Assembly (NCBI RefSeq): GCF_000718515.1
Contig: NZ_JNZS01000015.1
Coordinates: 62,001 to 126,000, forward strand
Length of the DNA stretch: 64,000 nucleotides
Direction: 5' to 3'
Source: Micromonospora parva
GTDB lineage: Bacteria > Actinomycetota > Actinomycetes > Mycobacteriales > Micromonosporaceae
Shown here: one piece after another, positions 56,401 to 64,000 of the stretch
Numbering within the stretch: the first letter of the stretch is position 1
Layout: each line of letters opens with the position of its first letter
Program-made: the position numbers and the translations under genes
The notes under the pieces: model-generated
Told to the model about the DNA's origin: nothing
Seen by the model: the letters and a program-made list of their open reading frames with translations, nothing else
Databases searched by the model: none

Positions 56401-56795
56401 TGCGCGCGCTTGTGCAGCCCGATTGGCACTTCGGGGCTTTGGCCGAGCCAGAACTCCCTCAGCGGGTGCGACTCCGGTATCTGAAGATCCGCGCAGATCG
56501 CAGAGATCTCCAGGCTTCCGGACTCCTTAGCCTTGCGGGCCGCTCGGATCTGGGCCGGGCCGACCTGTGCCATCGCCCGCTCCTCTAAGACGGCACGCAG
56601 CGCACTATCGACCTCGCGAAGCGCGTGGCCGACCATGTGGGTGGTCACTGGGCGCACGGGCGACTCAGCCATCCGGTCGCAGGCTTCCTTCCAGAACTCC
56701 GCCGCCCCGGCCCCTACCAGGCGCAGGAGGCGGCGATAGATGTCGGCTTGCCGTGCACTCAGCGATAGCTGCGCAGCGCCGTTACCGTGAGTCAT
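53499..56795 (-). CDS. Large helical protein of unknown function
   Basis: I take ATG 56795 as start (GAGGGCGG upstream; the frame is open to 56903), giving 1,098 residues. The sequence is helical throughout, acidic and Ala/Leu/Trp-rich, without a P-loop, membrane segment or clear nuclease motif. The N-terminal part (about 1-150) starts LSLSARQADIYRRLLRLVGAG and ends near FWLGQSPEVP. The middle and C-terminus look like a long solenoid (for example EFLARWQPPQDWRGLDRSAI). Large solenoid proteins of this kind occur in defence islands as sensors or scaffolds. I do not recognise the family. It is divergent from the HEPN gene. Confidence 0.72.
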   Translation of the reverse strand: MTHGNGAAQLSLSARQADIYRRLLRLVGAGAAEFWKEACDRMAESPVRPVTTHMVGHALREVDSALRAVLEERAMAQVGPAQIRAARKAKESGSLEISAICADLQIPESHPLREFWLGQSPEVPIGLHKRAHRNGLEYPRPMDAGFREFFSQMEALFDLVLERFELRYSTVFDSLDLLLAEQNPVAEHAKRLAQKFPANETARRYFFNRASTAWLGALREHGFFINPPPAILEPGNESAVLRRWPESEYLVRVAADDPQATIEAALDIPATDNSYVIWDVVKIALTLPPAHGVGLVPTIVASIPGPFGVIAADEIGELAVRLAEAEYAEAADDLIRGVLKDVPKRGQEAVRVYDYVSVVRTPLPAVASVVGLPMLTFAVGLLDAAVETFKADGEDNSRFWRPSLLADEDDTYGPDARDALVDAVRSIAEILLSSGQATLQQALDVLEQHHALIFRRIALHLVRENGRDDPGLVRRYLFDRDLLADRGAEYEFQLFLRDVHALLEPHEVQQLVDAILAGPDTAPWKNRFSEAHDHPDPDATVRQLAGMWIRDRLAPLEPVLDSAARDRYQQLVTQCGPASDLSVVPVRFASSWTEESPVDAGELQALPAAELVEFLARWQPPQDWRGLDRSAICNALSASIAAAAEQRSHDAGAFTGVDPAHASAILEGFTDAARDRRELDWAALIEFFRWVDDQAAAELAAMVTTRAVRQWRRARYNVLHILGTALRHTDSPIPAGCEPGIWAIVRSAIADPDPQDEADPASSALDAVRPAALHTAIQLGLWKRRADSQPPAELLALIEQHLSGPDGSAAVPETLGRNLPVLHFIDPSWTREHLDQILPEDSSLNDTWTAAWDGFLDNPAPSDQLWDLLLPHYERAVRELSPDGDDDWAVMRASQLASHLGRRYWFGYIGLDDPDQLLHRFYQQAPAQAAAVIVEMSGNSLAAAVPLDPAHRDRLMKLWEYRLATANPSSRHRELQTFDDWYLSGAFDEDWSLAQLRNIMVSDPEIHPSFRALQRMSSNATQHAPACLHIFETWLDNGPKYWDYARRIDDVKAILRGAAAAGAAERVRVEHIVSRFSALGTDLRDVLTQDSFRENGAG

Positions 56796-57116
56796 AGCCG
56801 CCCTCATCGCCGATGTCTGTGCTCGCCGATCGTAGAGCAACAGCTTGTGCTGGCTCTGGTGGAATTTCGTGCCACCGCATCGAAGCACCGACGATCGGAT
56901 CAAGGTCAGCTCTCGGTTGTCGGATACCTCAGTCCAACCCTGCAGATGACGTCCCGGATCGGCTCGCCCCAGCCACGCGAGTTCCAGCCCTTCCTCAGCA
57001 CGGGACGAGCCGTCGGGATATGGGAGGACAGGCGGCTTCGTGGTGTGTCACTCTGGGCGGCTCGGTGAACACCGGGCACGGTGTGTGCACCGTCTCGAAT
57101 CGACGGCGAGGTCACA
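56796..57116. promoter_or_regulatory. Divergent promoter region
   Basis: About 320 bases separate the large helical gene and the HEPN gene. No gene is supported. Promoters for both should be here. GAGG at 57107-57110 precedes GTG 57117. Confidence 0.35.
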
Positions 57117-58439
57117 GTGGAGATCAAGTCCCTGGAACAACTGCGAGAAGCCGACGAGCGCACGCAGCGGTTCACCCCGGGCGGGCTCAGCCTTGACAAG
57201 GTCCTTACTCCGGAATCAGCTGCGCAGTTCCAGCAGGAACTCGTCGCGGGCCTCGACCTTGTCCCTGCCGTCGCGGCCGGAACGCGGCAGAGCTTCGATC
57301 AGCTACGCACGATCTACGCGTACGGAGTGCTCTGCTACGACATCTTCACCATTGTTGACGGCCATGCTCTGTTGGTCATCGAGCACGCACTGCGAGACCG
57401 GTTCCTCGAGTTTCACGCCGGCACCGTCACATTTGTCCGAACCAGTGACCAGCGCGAGTTCCGCGTGGACGCCACCTCCTACGAGCCGATCATGGACTTC
57501 CTCAGAACGTCTGCTGGCAAGAAGTCGCGGCTACGGGTGGGCGCAGGACCAGCCACCGTGCGATTCAACGGGATGCTCGACGGACTCCACCGGTGGGCGC
57601 GGGCAGCGGGACTGCTACGCGGGCAACGCAATCGCGGCCACGAGCGCGTGTCGATGCAGCTGCGAAACTTCGTAGCGCACCCGACCTCAGCTCATCTGCT
57701 CATGCCTGTCGATTGCGTTCGCACGTTGAGAGATCTGGCGGAATTCATCAATGAGCTGTGGGGCCGTCCGACCCCTGGCAGCCGCCTGTACCCGGCACCA
57801 AGCGAACGCAACATAGTCGTCGTCGCCTGGGACGAACAGGGCGGCACCCAGACGTTCCTCGCCGAAAATCTCCGTGGCGGTCCCCAAGAAGGCGACGACA
57901 AGCTGTGCTGCGTCATCCTGCGAGGCCGCTTCCACCCGGGCATCCACGAGATGGACCCCGGCCTTGCCCATTTCGATAGCCGCTTCGAGAACACCCTCTT
58001 TCCCACCGACTACCTCTGGGGTCCCGGCACCCTGGCCGACGCCAGCGATTGGTACGCCAGACACCAACCGCAGCCGGACGAAGTCGACCATCTCGACCGG
58101 GTCTTCGCCATCCGCTACGACGACGGGCAGCTCTACCGGCCGATGCGCACTGATATCGCGGCCGGCCTCGAACCCGAGGACCAAGCTGGCTTGTGGCACC
58201 TTGTTCGCGCCGACCACCCCGACGACGCGCTCGGTCACGCGCGCAACCTGATAACCGGCAACCTCGGTTGCACCAGTGAGGGCGAATGCCCCAAATGCTA
58301 CGCCTCTGGGCTCGCCGCCGGGCCGTGGCATGGTCTCATCGATCCCGGATCGGTTAGCCCCGAAGCCCGTCACCAACTATCCGTTGACCTGCGCCTGTCG
58401 AACCTCTATGCCCGATCCAAGCCGGTTACGCCCGTTTGA
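57117..58439 (+). CDS. HEPN-like RNase domain protein
   Basis: The product is 440 residues from GTG 57117; an upstream in-frame codon at 57081 is possible. A central helical domain (about 40-220) carries R183NFVAH188 followed by a helix LRDLAEFINELWG. This R-x4-H arrangement is the catalytic signature of HEPN ribonucleases, which often act as toxins or abortive effectors. The C-terminal 220 residues contain CTSEGECPKCYASG, a Cys cluster that may bind zinc. It lies between the large helical protein and the cyclotransferase/HEPN fusion, so three unusual genes cluster here. Confidence 0.68.
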   Translation: MEIKSLEQLREADERTQRFTPGGLSLDKVLTPESAAQFQQELVAGLDLVPAVAAGTRQSFDQLRTIYAYGVLCYDIFTIVDGHALLVIEHALRDRFLEFHAGTVTFVRTSDQREFRVDATSYEPIMDFLRTSAGKKSRLRVGAGPATVRFNGMLDGLHRWARAAGLLRGQRNRGHERVSMQLRNFVAHPTSAHLLMPVDCVRTLRDLAEFINELWGRPTPGSRLYPAPSERNIVVVAWDEQGGTQTFLAENLRGGPQEGDDKLCCVILRGRFHPGIHEMDPGLAHFDSRFENTLFPTDYLWGPGTLADASDWYARHQPQPDEVDHLDRVFAIRYDDGQLYRPMRTDIAAGLEPEDQAGLWHLVRADHPDDALGHARNLITGNLGCTSEGECPKCYASGLAAGPWHGLIDPGSVSPEARHQLSVDLRLSNLYARSKPVTPV

Positions 58440-59395
58440 AATCCGGTGACCACGGCTCGGATGGTCGCCGGCATCCTGCGCCGATGGCGGGAAGTCCGCC
58501 GCGCGAGTTCGACGACGGTGCCGGGTTCTGGGCAACCCGGCGCGGCTGGCCAGCGGATTTGCACGATGCTTTCTACCGCGACCGGTGGGCGACTGGGTCG
58601 TGCCTCTCCACCGGCGCGGCTCGTAAGACGTGACGGGCTACCTGTCGAGCGCCCGGGGCACATCCCCACCGGCCTACTTGAACAGCACCGCGATCAGGAT
58701 CCCGATCGTGATCACCACGGCGATGGCGACGCCGAGGCCAGTCCAGAAGATGTTAGAGCGTCTTGAGTGGCGTCGATGGACTCGCCGACGACAAGCCGGC
58801 TCTGACTAGACAGGGAACAGCAGAGGCCGACCTCTTCGGAGTTCTCTGGAGGTCGCACCCGCTCGCTCGCCGACATCGCCGCAGGTCACGACGCCCTTCT
58901 CCGCCCGACGCCCGTGAGCACTTCGGACGCGGTGGCCACTTCGCCAGCCTGCCACTTGCAGGGCAGGCCATCCAGCGACTCCTTACCGCGACCTCCACAT
59001 ACTCCCCTGCCAGGCGACATAGTGTGCGGTCGACTGCTGCGCAAACCGCGGAGCACTCCGTCCGACGCAGGACGCTGCACCGGCTCTGACCCGCAAAAAC
59101 GAGAACGCGCAGCTTGTGGTCGGTGGGGTTGAGTACCGTTCGGTGCCGTTGAGCGCTCTTTGGCGCCGTTCAGCTGAGCCGGTTGCTCCCCAGTCTCTGG
59201 CTCCGAGACTGGCTGCACCTCATCGGCCGAACCGGCCTCCTGTCGGGCGGGCCGGCACCCGATTGAGCGGCTATGCACTGCTGATCCTTGGCTACGTGGT
59301 AGGCGTTGCCGGCGGTCAACGCATCCCGAGCCCGAATCACCCTCCCCCAGTGGCGCCGTCGCGGCTTGTCCTTCGGTCGTGGCAAACTTCGGTCC
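58440..59395. other. Gene-poor stretch with a repeat of the 41.7 kb debris
   Basis: No intact gene. A 17-residue hydrophobic stretch is encoded on the minus strand near 58680-58740. From about 58865 to 59100 the DNA is a degenerate copy of 41640-41900 (shared GTGAGCACTTCGG, CGCGGTG, CTCCTTACC and GCCAGGCGACATAG). The remainder holds only shadow frames. Confidence 0.4.
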
Positions 59396-60325
59396 GTGTC
59401 CGACGACCCCGAAGCGATCTTTGTTTACGGCAGCCTGTGCTGCGGTGAACTGGCTCACTGGCAGGTGGAGCCCTGGATATCACGGGTTGAGCATGCGGAG
59501 CTCGCAGGCTACAGCCTCTACGTGCGCGATGGGCTTCCATTCATCACCGACGTTCCAGGTGGTTCCGTCCGAGGTAATCTCCTGACGCCCATGGCTGAGC
59601 GTGCCGACGCCCTCCGACGCCAGGTTCAGGAGTACGAGGGTAAGGATCTGTACATCGAGCGAAGGGTAAGAGCGAAGGCCGAGACCGGGCGTGAGGTTGA
59701 AGCCTGGGTTTACGTCGGGCGGAGTCCGAGTAGCGGCAACCCGCAACTGCACGAGCAGCAATGGTCATCTGCTGATGACCCTTTGTTCAGCGGTGGAATG
59801 GATGGCATCTTCGGTATCGCCAAACGCCATCTCGAGACCGTCAGGCCCATGCCCGCCGACATGAAGGGATTCTGGGACGCCTTTCTTCCGATCCAGGGTC
59901 TGTACCTCACGCTGTGCACGGTGCTCGAGCGGTACACTGCCCTCGTCTTCGGCCCGAAACTTGAACCTGGCAAACGCTTGAGCCGACTTCAAGGCGATTC
60001 GGCCACTACGGCCGCTGTGGCAAGGGCGGACCCGCCGCCGATCGAGGTCCGCGACAGCCGAGACCCTCGGAAGCGAGCACGTGCTCCCGGCCAGAGTTCG
60101 ATCGGCGCCTGGTACCAGGTCCGCAGCAATCTCTCGCACCGCGGCAAGGCCGCGTTCACTGACTTCGAGCTCGTTGAACGAAGCATCGTCGGCCTCCACG
60201 ACACCTTGCGCCATCTGCTGGCCAGCCAGCTACCCCTGACTGACACAGGCCAGCGGAGCTTCGCTGGCGAGGACCGAATGCTTCGCGCGACCTACTGGCA
60301 AAGCCGAGGGGCGGAACGTGTTTGA
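59396..60325 (+). CDS. Gamma-glutamylcyclotransferase-like / HEPN fusion
   Basis: The product is 309 residues from GTG 59396. The N-terminal 120 residues are an AIG2/gamma-glutamylcyclotransferase-like fold: IFVYGSLCCGE (Y11-G-S-L14 binds the substrate in the family) and YEGKDLYIERRVRA. The second half (about 150-300) is helical, with R243SNLSH248 after WYQV and a helix LVERSIVGLHDTLRHLL behind it, another R-x4-H HEPN-type motif. A cyclotransferase joined to a putative RNase is an odd combination. It may modify or sense a gamma-glutamyl signal that controls the RNase, which is inference. Confidence 0.7.
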   Translation: MSDDPEAIFVYGSLCCGELAHWQVEPWISRVEHAELAGYSLYVRDGLPFITDVPGGSVRGNLLTPMAERADALRRQVQEYEGKDLYIERRVRAKAETGREVEAWVYVGRSPSSGNPQLHEQQWSSADDPLFSGGMDGIFGIAKRHLETVRPMPADMKGFWDAFLPIQGLYLTLCTVLERYTALVFGPKLEPGKRLSRLQGDSATTAAVARADPPPIEVRDSRDPRKRARAPGQSSIGAWYQVRSNLSHRGKAAFTDFELVERSIVGLHDTLRHLLASQLPLTDTGQRSFAGEDRMLRATYWQSRGAERV

Positions 60326-60626
60326 GGTCGTGAGCACGCCACTGCTCGCGGGTCCGTATGGACGAGTTGGGCCTGCCAGCTCATCCTGAACGCTATCGAC
60401 CTTGCCGAGTACCGCGCTTCGCACGAAGAGACGCCTCGAAACGGCTTGGACCTCGAGGACGTGGCCGCAGTTGAATGCGGCGGCTTGAGGTAGTGAAGGA
60501 CTCCCGAACATCCGCAGCGGGCAGGTATCCCGCCGTCATCAATGGTCCATCACCCGGTGGAATCCGAAACGCTCGTCCGCCTTATCGGCTTCACGGGACC
60601 TCACGTAACCGGCACGACCGGAGTAA
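60326..60626. other. Short gene-free gap
   Basis: About 300 bases with no supported gene. It lies between the stop of the fusion gene and the end of the convergent minus-strand gene, so it should contain both terminators; I see no strong hairpin. Confidence 0.35.
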
Positions 60627-61361
60627 TCAACGAGGATGAACGAGCCGCAAGGAAGCGGGACGGACCGGCGACGCCCGGATCGCGACCCGGATCACGCTGC
60701 CGACAGTGGGGTCAACGACGCAGTGCAGCCCGAGATCGGTGATGCGCCCGTCGCGGGCGTTCCACTCCCCCGCGCCGTCGTCGTGGCCGAGGATCGCTCC
60801 CAAGGCGTCGATCGTCGGCTTCCACAAATTCGGCCAGGCCCGGTGGGGTCCGACAACGAACGCGATCTGGAGCGCAACGCCATCGCCCGGCAGCGGGATG
60901 CCAGTCGTGATCTGATCACGGATCTGCTCCTTGTAGGCCCTCGTGCTCGCCGACGCCGTCGTCGTCACGTCGAACACGTACGTCCCGGCAGGATCATCGA
61001 CCGGTACGGCCGGGCAGACCGCCACTGAGGATGTCGCCGCGTGACGCTTGGTCGCCCATACCGAGACGAAGCCCCGCCCCGTCCGGCTCGTCAGCTTCGG
61101 GACCAGCGGAAACAGGTAGTTGTCCAGGTCGTGGGAGGCGTATAGCGGCGCGGTGTCCACCAGCCCGACGTCCAGCCGCAACGCGAGAGGGCCGGACGTG
61201 CTGACAGCCTGCTCGGCGACGGCGGTGCAGGCGTCGTCGATGAATGCTGACGACCGCGCCTGACCGCGCGAGCCGGCCGCGTCCCAGCTCGCCACCGCTG
61301 GCGCGACGCTCAACACGCAGCGCCCGGCCGCGGGCCGCGCGTAGAAGAATGGCTTAACCAC
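60627..61361 (-). CDS. RusA-like hypothetical protein
   Basis: The product is 244 residues from GTG 61361; the frame is open to 61565 but the extra part is low-complexity. The conserved-looking blocks are YASHDLDNYLFPLVPKL, AYKEQIRDQI, and NLWKPTIDALGAILG followed by RDGRITDLGLHCVV. The DLDN...KP..DAL pattern recalls RusA-type Holliday-junction resolvases, where these Asp bind metal. The likeness is limited and I would not assign the activity. It is unclear whether it belongs to the defence cluster. Confidence 0.5.
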   Translation of the reverse strand: MVKPFFYARPAAGRCVLSVAPAVASWDAAGSRGQARSSAFIDDACTAVAEQAVSTSGPLALRLDVGLVDTAPLYASHDLDNYLFPLVPKLTSRTGRGFVSVWATKRHAATSSVAVCPAVPVDDPAGTYVFDVTTTASASTRAYKEQIRDQITTGIPLPGDGVALQIAFVVGPHRAWPNLWKPTIDALGAILGHDDGAGEWNARDGRITDLGLHCVVDPTVGSVIRVAIRASPVRPASLRLVHPR

Positions 61362-61659
61362 GGACGGACTGTAGCGCCGGCGTCGGACGACTCCGCGTCG
61401 TGTCACGGCCGCGGCTCCGGTTGGTCGGGCCGAATGCGCTCTACGCTCCGGCACGGGCGCAGCCGGCTGGATTGACTTGCCCACCACGCGCTGCGCCACA
61501 GAGGTTCTTGCGATCCGGCGACCGGTCGGTAGGATGTGTCCGGCTACCCCAGCGGGGGTCGGCATGGGTCGCCGCCGGATCCGTCGCTGCGAACGCCGCT
61601 TCAGTCGAGCGGCCTTCCGCCAAGCCGGAACGACGCCAGCACATGGGCGCCGAGCCCTT

Positions 61660-62140
61660 CTACGGCTGGTCGCGTGCCGCGAGATAGGGCGCGGTGTAGC
61701 GGATTACAGGCCCGTCCGGGTTCCGGTAGTCGATGATGATGTCCGAGTCACCGGTTGCCCATGTGTACACGCCTCGTCGGATTCCGAGTGGCTGACCTCG
61801 CTGTCCCGCTGCACGTCGGCAATCACACTGATGTTCACCCGTCGGGTGCCACCGTCGACCTCCGCATTCAGTCCGCTCGCTATCACCACTATCGTTGAAC
61901 CGATCGCTTGCCGATGCGGTGGCACGGCGTCTCTCGGATTCGGCGTCATGGGCAGGCAGCGACAGGCGCGGCCGCGGGCGTGCAGTGCTTGTGCCAGGTG
62001 GTCCACCAGGGCGAGGTGGGAATTGGGGCAGGCCACGGCGACCCGTAGAGGCCTTTGCCGACTGACGCATGCACGACCGCGTCGGCTATCACGGTCAGCA
62101 CTGCCCGCTCACGGGCGATTGCCGCAAGATCAGACACGGC
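61660..62140 (-). pseudogene. Decayed nucleoside-kinase-like gene
   Basis: Pieces in different frames on the minus strand line up with a uridine-kinase-like protein: ARERAVLTVIADAVVHASVG, then LRVAVACPNSHLALVDHLAQ and ALHARGRAC, and at the end DSDIIIDYRNPDGPVIRY. The P-loop expected between RVAV and DHLA is lost, and at least two frame changes separate the parts. The gene is dead. Confidence 0.4.
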
Positions 62141-62199
62141 GGGCCCTTCCCTCAGCGTTGACTCCACCTAGACACAGGCGTGATCAACCCGGGTGCTTG

Positions 62200-62650
62200 T
62201 TACATCGTCCAGCTCTCTGAAACCGGAGGGTTGGTCCTTGTCGCCTCTGGCGAGGTGGCCCGTTCCGGGCTGAAAATCGTGTTGGTCGCTCGCTGAGGCG
62301 GCGCGCTCTGGTGCCGGTCCTCAACAGGCGTCGCCCCTGGGGGTTTGGATCGGGGTCTTGGCAAGGTCGAGATGTGACCGTTTTGGACGAGTCTAAGGAG
62401 TCGGAGGGATCGGTACGGGTCTCGGCCGTTTCGGCGCAAGGCTGATGTGATCGAGGTGACGCCGTCCAGGCGGAGCAGGCTGACCGCGGTGTTGCGCAGG
62501 GTGGCGAGGACCCGGGGTGCGCCGTTCCGTAGCCGGCTGGCGTCCTCGCAGTAGGTAGCGCGGCCATCGCAACGGGTCCGGGCGCCGTCGCGAACTCGAT
62601 TTCCGGTGATGTCGGCGGGCCTGTAGTGCAAGCCCGTGCTCACGCAACGT
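62200..62650 (-). pseudogene. ISAs1-family transposase remnant
   Basis: A minus-strand frame reads YCEDASRLRNGAPRVLATLR, NTAVSLLRLDGVTSITSALR and RNGRDPYRSLRLL. This follows the C-terminal DE(D)xSxxRTGxAPRxxATLRNxAI block of ISAs1-type transposases. The catalytic N-terminal parts are absent or scrambled. Confidence 0.65.
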
Positions 62651-62998
62651 CCTGGGTCGGCCGGGCGAGGCTTCGGTTGTTGAGAAGTTCCTTGGTCCTC
62701 TATCGGCACGGAGGGTGCGGTGCTGCTGACGAACGATCTGGCCCGTGAGCCGGTCCGGGGTCTGCTGGCGTCAACGGTCCCGATCGGCCTCACCCGAACG
62801 ATCTGTGATAGGTGGCGGGCAGCGTTGACCGCTCATCCCATTGACTCGGATGTCGCGACACGCTGCTCGTCAAGTTCGTCAGGTGTGGCGGTAGCTGATA
62901 CCAACATGGAGCTTGGGTACGGACTGCCGCTCGACTGCCGCGCGGTGCCGTGCCCCTCGTCTCACGCCACCAACGGCGGTTACTCTGGGGAGTGGCTT

Positions 62999-64000
62999 GT
63001 GACCAAGCCGGACCATCTGCCGACGGACAGACCGATGTTCGATCCCCTCATCGAGGCCGAGGGCTCCGCACCGGGCCTTCCGATGCTGTTCCTCAGGTCC
63101 CTGAGGGTGCGCAACTTTCGCTCGGTTGACGACGCTACCTTCAACTACCAACCTGGCCTGAATGTCATCATTGGCCCAAACAACGCCGCTAAGACCACGG
63201 CGATTGATGCCCTGAGGCTGGTCCTGGGTCAGTGCAGCTATGAGAAGCGCGAAGACCCGATCCGATTGCGCCACACCGATGTCTTCCTCGGCGACCGTGC
63301 TGCTGCGGGTTTGGTTACGGTGAGTTTCGAGGCAACCTTCAGCGGCCGCGCTGACTCAGACCTGCCCGCTCAGTTCTACGAGCTGTGCTGCCCCGACGAG
63401 GTGCATGCGGTAGGTGCTACGGGCGTCAAATTCATGACGTTCCAGCTGCTCTACCACGCTGACTTTGAGTACGATCCCGTCATCGGGCGCTTCACGCACG
63501 TGCGCAGTGACCTTCGTGGTGGACCGAACTGGAGCAATCCCGTATCCCGAGAAGTCCTCGACAGCATCCGCGCAATCTACCTCGCGCCGCTCCGCGATCT
63601 GGTCAACGATCGCGCCCGTGTCGGTGCAGAGATCGAACGTTTGATCGTGAGCCACACGCCGGACGGCCGCGCGGAGGAACTCAAGGCTATTCCGGGTGAG
63701 CTGCGCAAGCGAGCCGACGAGATGCTCCAGGACGTAACGGGGAACGCTCATCACACTGCGGCCGGGCGAAATCTCTCCGCATACGCCAAGCCTTATAGAA
63801 TCGCCGACGATGCCGTCAGCTTCGCTCCTCAAGGGGTATCGGACGATCTGTTGCGCACGATGCTACCGGTCTTCGCTCACGCCCTACATGGCTCAGACGG
63901 GCTCCCCCTGAGCAGCAACGGCCTGGGCATAAACCAGCTCATCTATGCGAGCATCGTGCTGTCCCGCCGCGGCGACGCCCGTGCAGCGAAGGACATTCAC
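62999..64000 (+). CDS. OLD-like AAA ATPase, 5' part
   Basis: The gene starts at GTG 62999 (GGGGAG six bases upstream) and runs off the window in an open frame. The N-terminus has the ABC/OLD pattern LRSLRVRNFRSVDDATFNYQ, a strand-turn before the P-loop IIGPNNAAKTTAIDALRLVL, and later SSNGLGINQLIYASIVLS, which resembles the signature region of OLD ATPases. The P-loop reads GPNNAAKTT, with Ala where Gly normally precedes the Lys. OLD-family proteins often carry a Toprim nuclease at the C-terminus, as in Gabija GajA; that part is outside the window. Confidence 0.8.
   Translation, partial: MTKPDHLPTDRPMFDPLIEAEGSAPGLPMLFLRSLRVRNFRSVDDATFNYQPGLNVIIGPNNAAKTTAIDALRLVLGQCSYEKREDPIRLRHTDVFLGDRAAAGLVTVSFEATFSGRADSDLPAQFYELCCPDEVHAVGATGVKFMTFQLLYHADFEYDPVIGRFTHVRSDLRGGPNWSNPVSREVLDSIRAIYLAPLRDLVNDRARVGAEIERLIVSHTPDGRAEELKAIPGELRKRADEMLQDVTGNAHHTAAGRNLSAYAKPYRIADDAVSFAPQGVSDDLLRTMLPVFAHALHGSDGLPLSSNGLGINQLIYASIVLSRRGDARAAKDIH

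Overview
The window looks like chromosomal DNA of a high-GC filamentous actinobacterium, most likely a member of the Micromonosporaceae. This rests on very GC-rich codon use, GTG starts, helix-turn-helix/DUF5753 and DUF397 proteins, a DUF664-type DinB protein and an actinobacterial type I-E CRISPR repeat. It is almost entirely accessory DNA. No ribosomal, biosynthetic or other core operon and no complete tRNA was recognised.

Layout. 0-2.1 kb: the 3' end of a tetratricopeptide protein, a small coiled-coil membrane protein and a HEAT-like protein. 2.2-9.1 kb: a mobilizable element (DUF4913 protein, helical protein, relaxase, MobC-like protein, all minus strand) that abuts a truncated DUF1963 gene. 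It is followed by a three-gene recombinase operon: tyrosine recombinase, XRE regulator and a zinc-ribbon second recombinase. 9.2-12.5 kb: small housekeeping-like genes (DinB, HAD phosphatase, DUF523, methyltransferase). 12.9-15.14 kb: a 37-repeat type I-E CRISPR array with no cas genes in the window. 15.2-16.84 kb: an excisionase-like protein and a tyrosine integrase.

From 16.96 kb on, the DNA is a mosaic of defence-like cargo punctuated by a repeat of about 350-450 bp. Three copies (about 17.0, 33.4 and 40.9 kb) carry the same 13-base core and the same TTGTCA-type direct repeats at exactly conserved spacings. In the first copy the left side is the 3' half of a tRNA gene; in the other two it is an extra arm repeat. 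This is the expected geometry of one outer attachment junction and two internal junctions in a tandem array of islands that share one attachment site and carry no integrase of their own. A fourth, partial copy lies at 53.2 kb.

Cargo between the repeats. Module A (17.7-33.2 kb): an unknown protein with a phospholipase-D-like protein; a membrane protein; a kinase-like/STAND ATPase/TPR fusion; a LuxR-type regulator; and a long TPR membrane protein broken into three frames. Module B (33.9-40.8 kb): a frameshifted Abi_C-like abortive infection gene and a 1,819-residue protein that appears to join an N6-adenine DNA methylase, a PD-(D/E)xK nuclease, a NACHT ATPase, pentapeptide repeats and a propeller-like tail. 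Module C (41-53 kb): transposase debris, an ATPase/Ser-Thr kinase fusion, small membrane proteins, a secreted HNH nuclease, a DUF5753/DUF397 pair and a lipoprotein. After the 53.2 kb repeat: a 1,098-residue helical protein, two proteins with HEPN-type RNase motifs (one fused to a gamma-glutamylcyclotransferase-like domain), decayed genes, and the start of an OLD-like ATPase that runs off the window. Taken together it reads as a defence island growing by repeated site-specific insertion. No defence activity can be shown from sequence alone.
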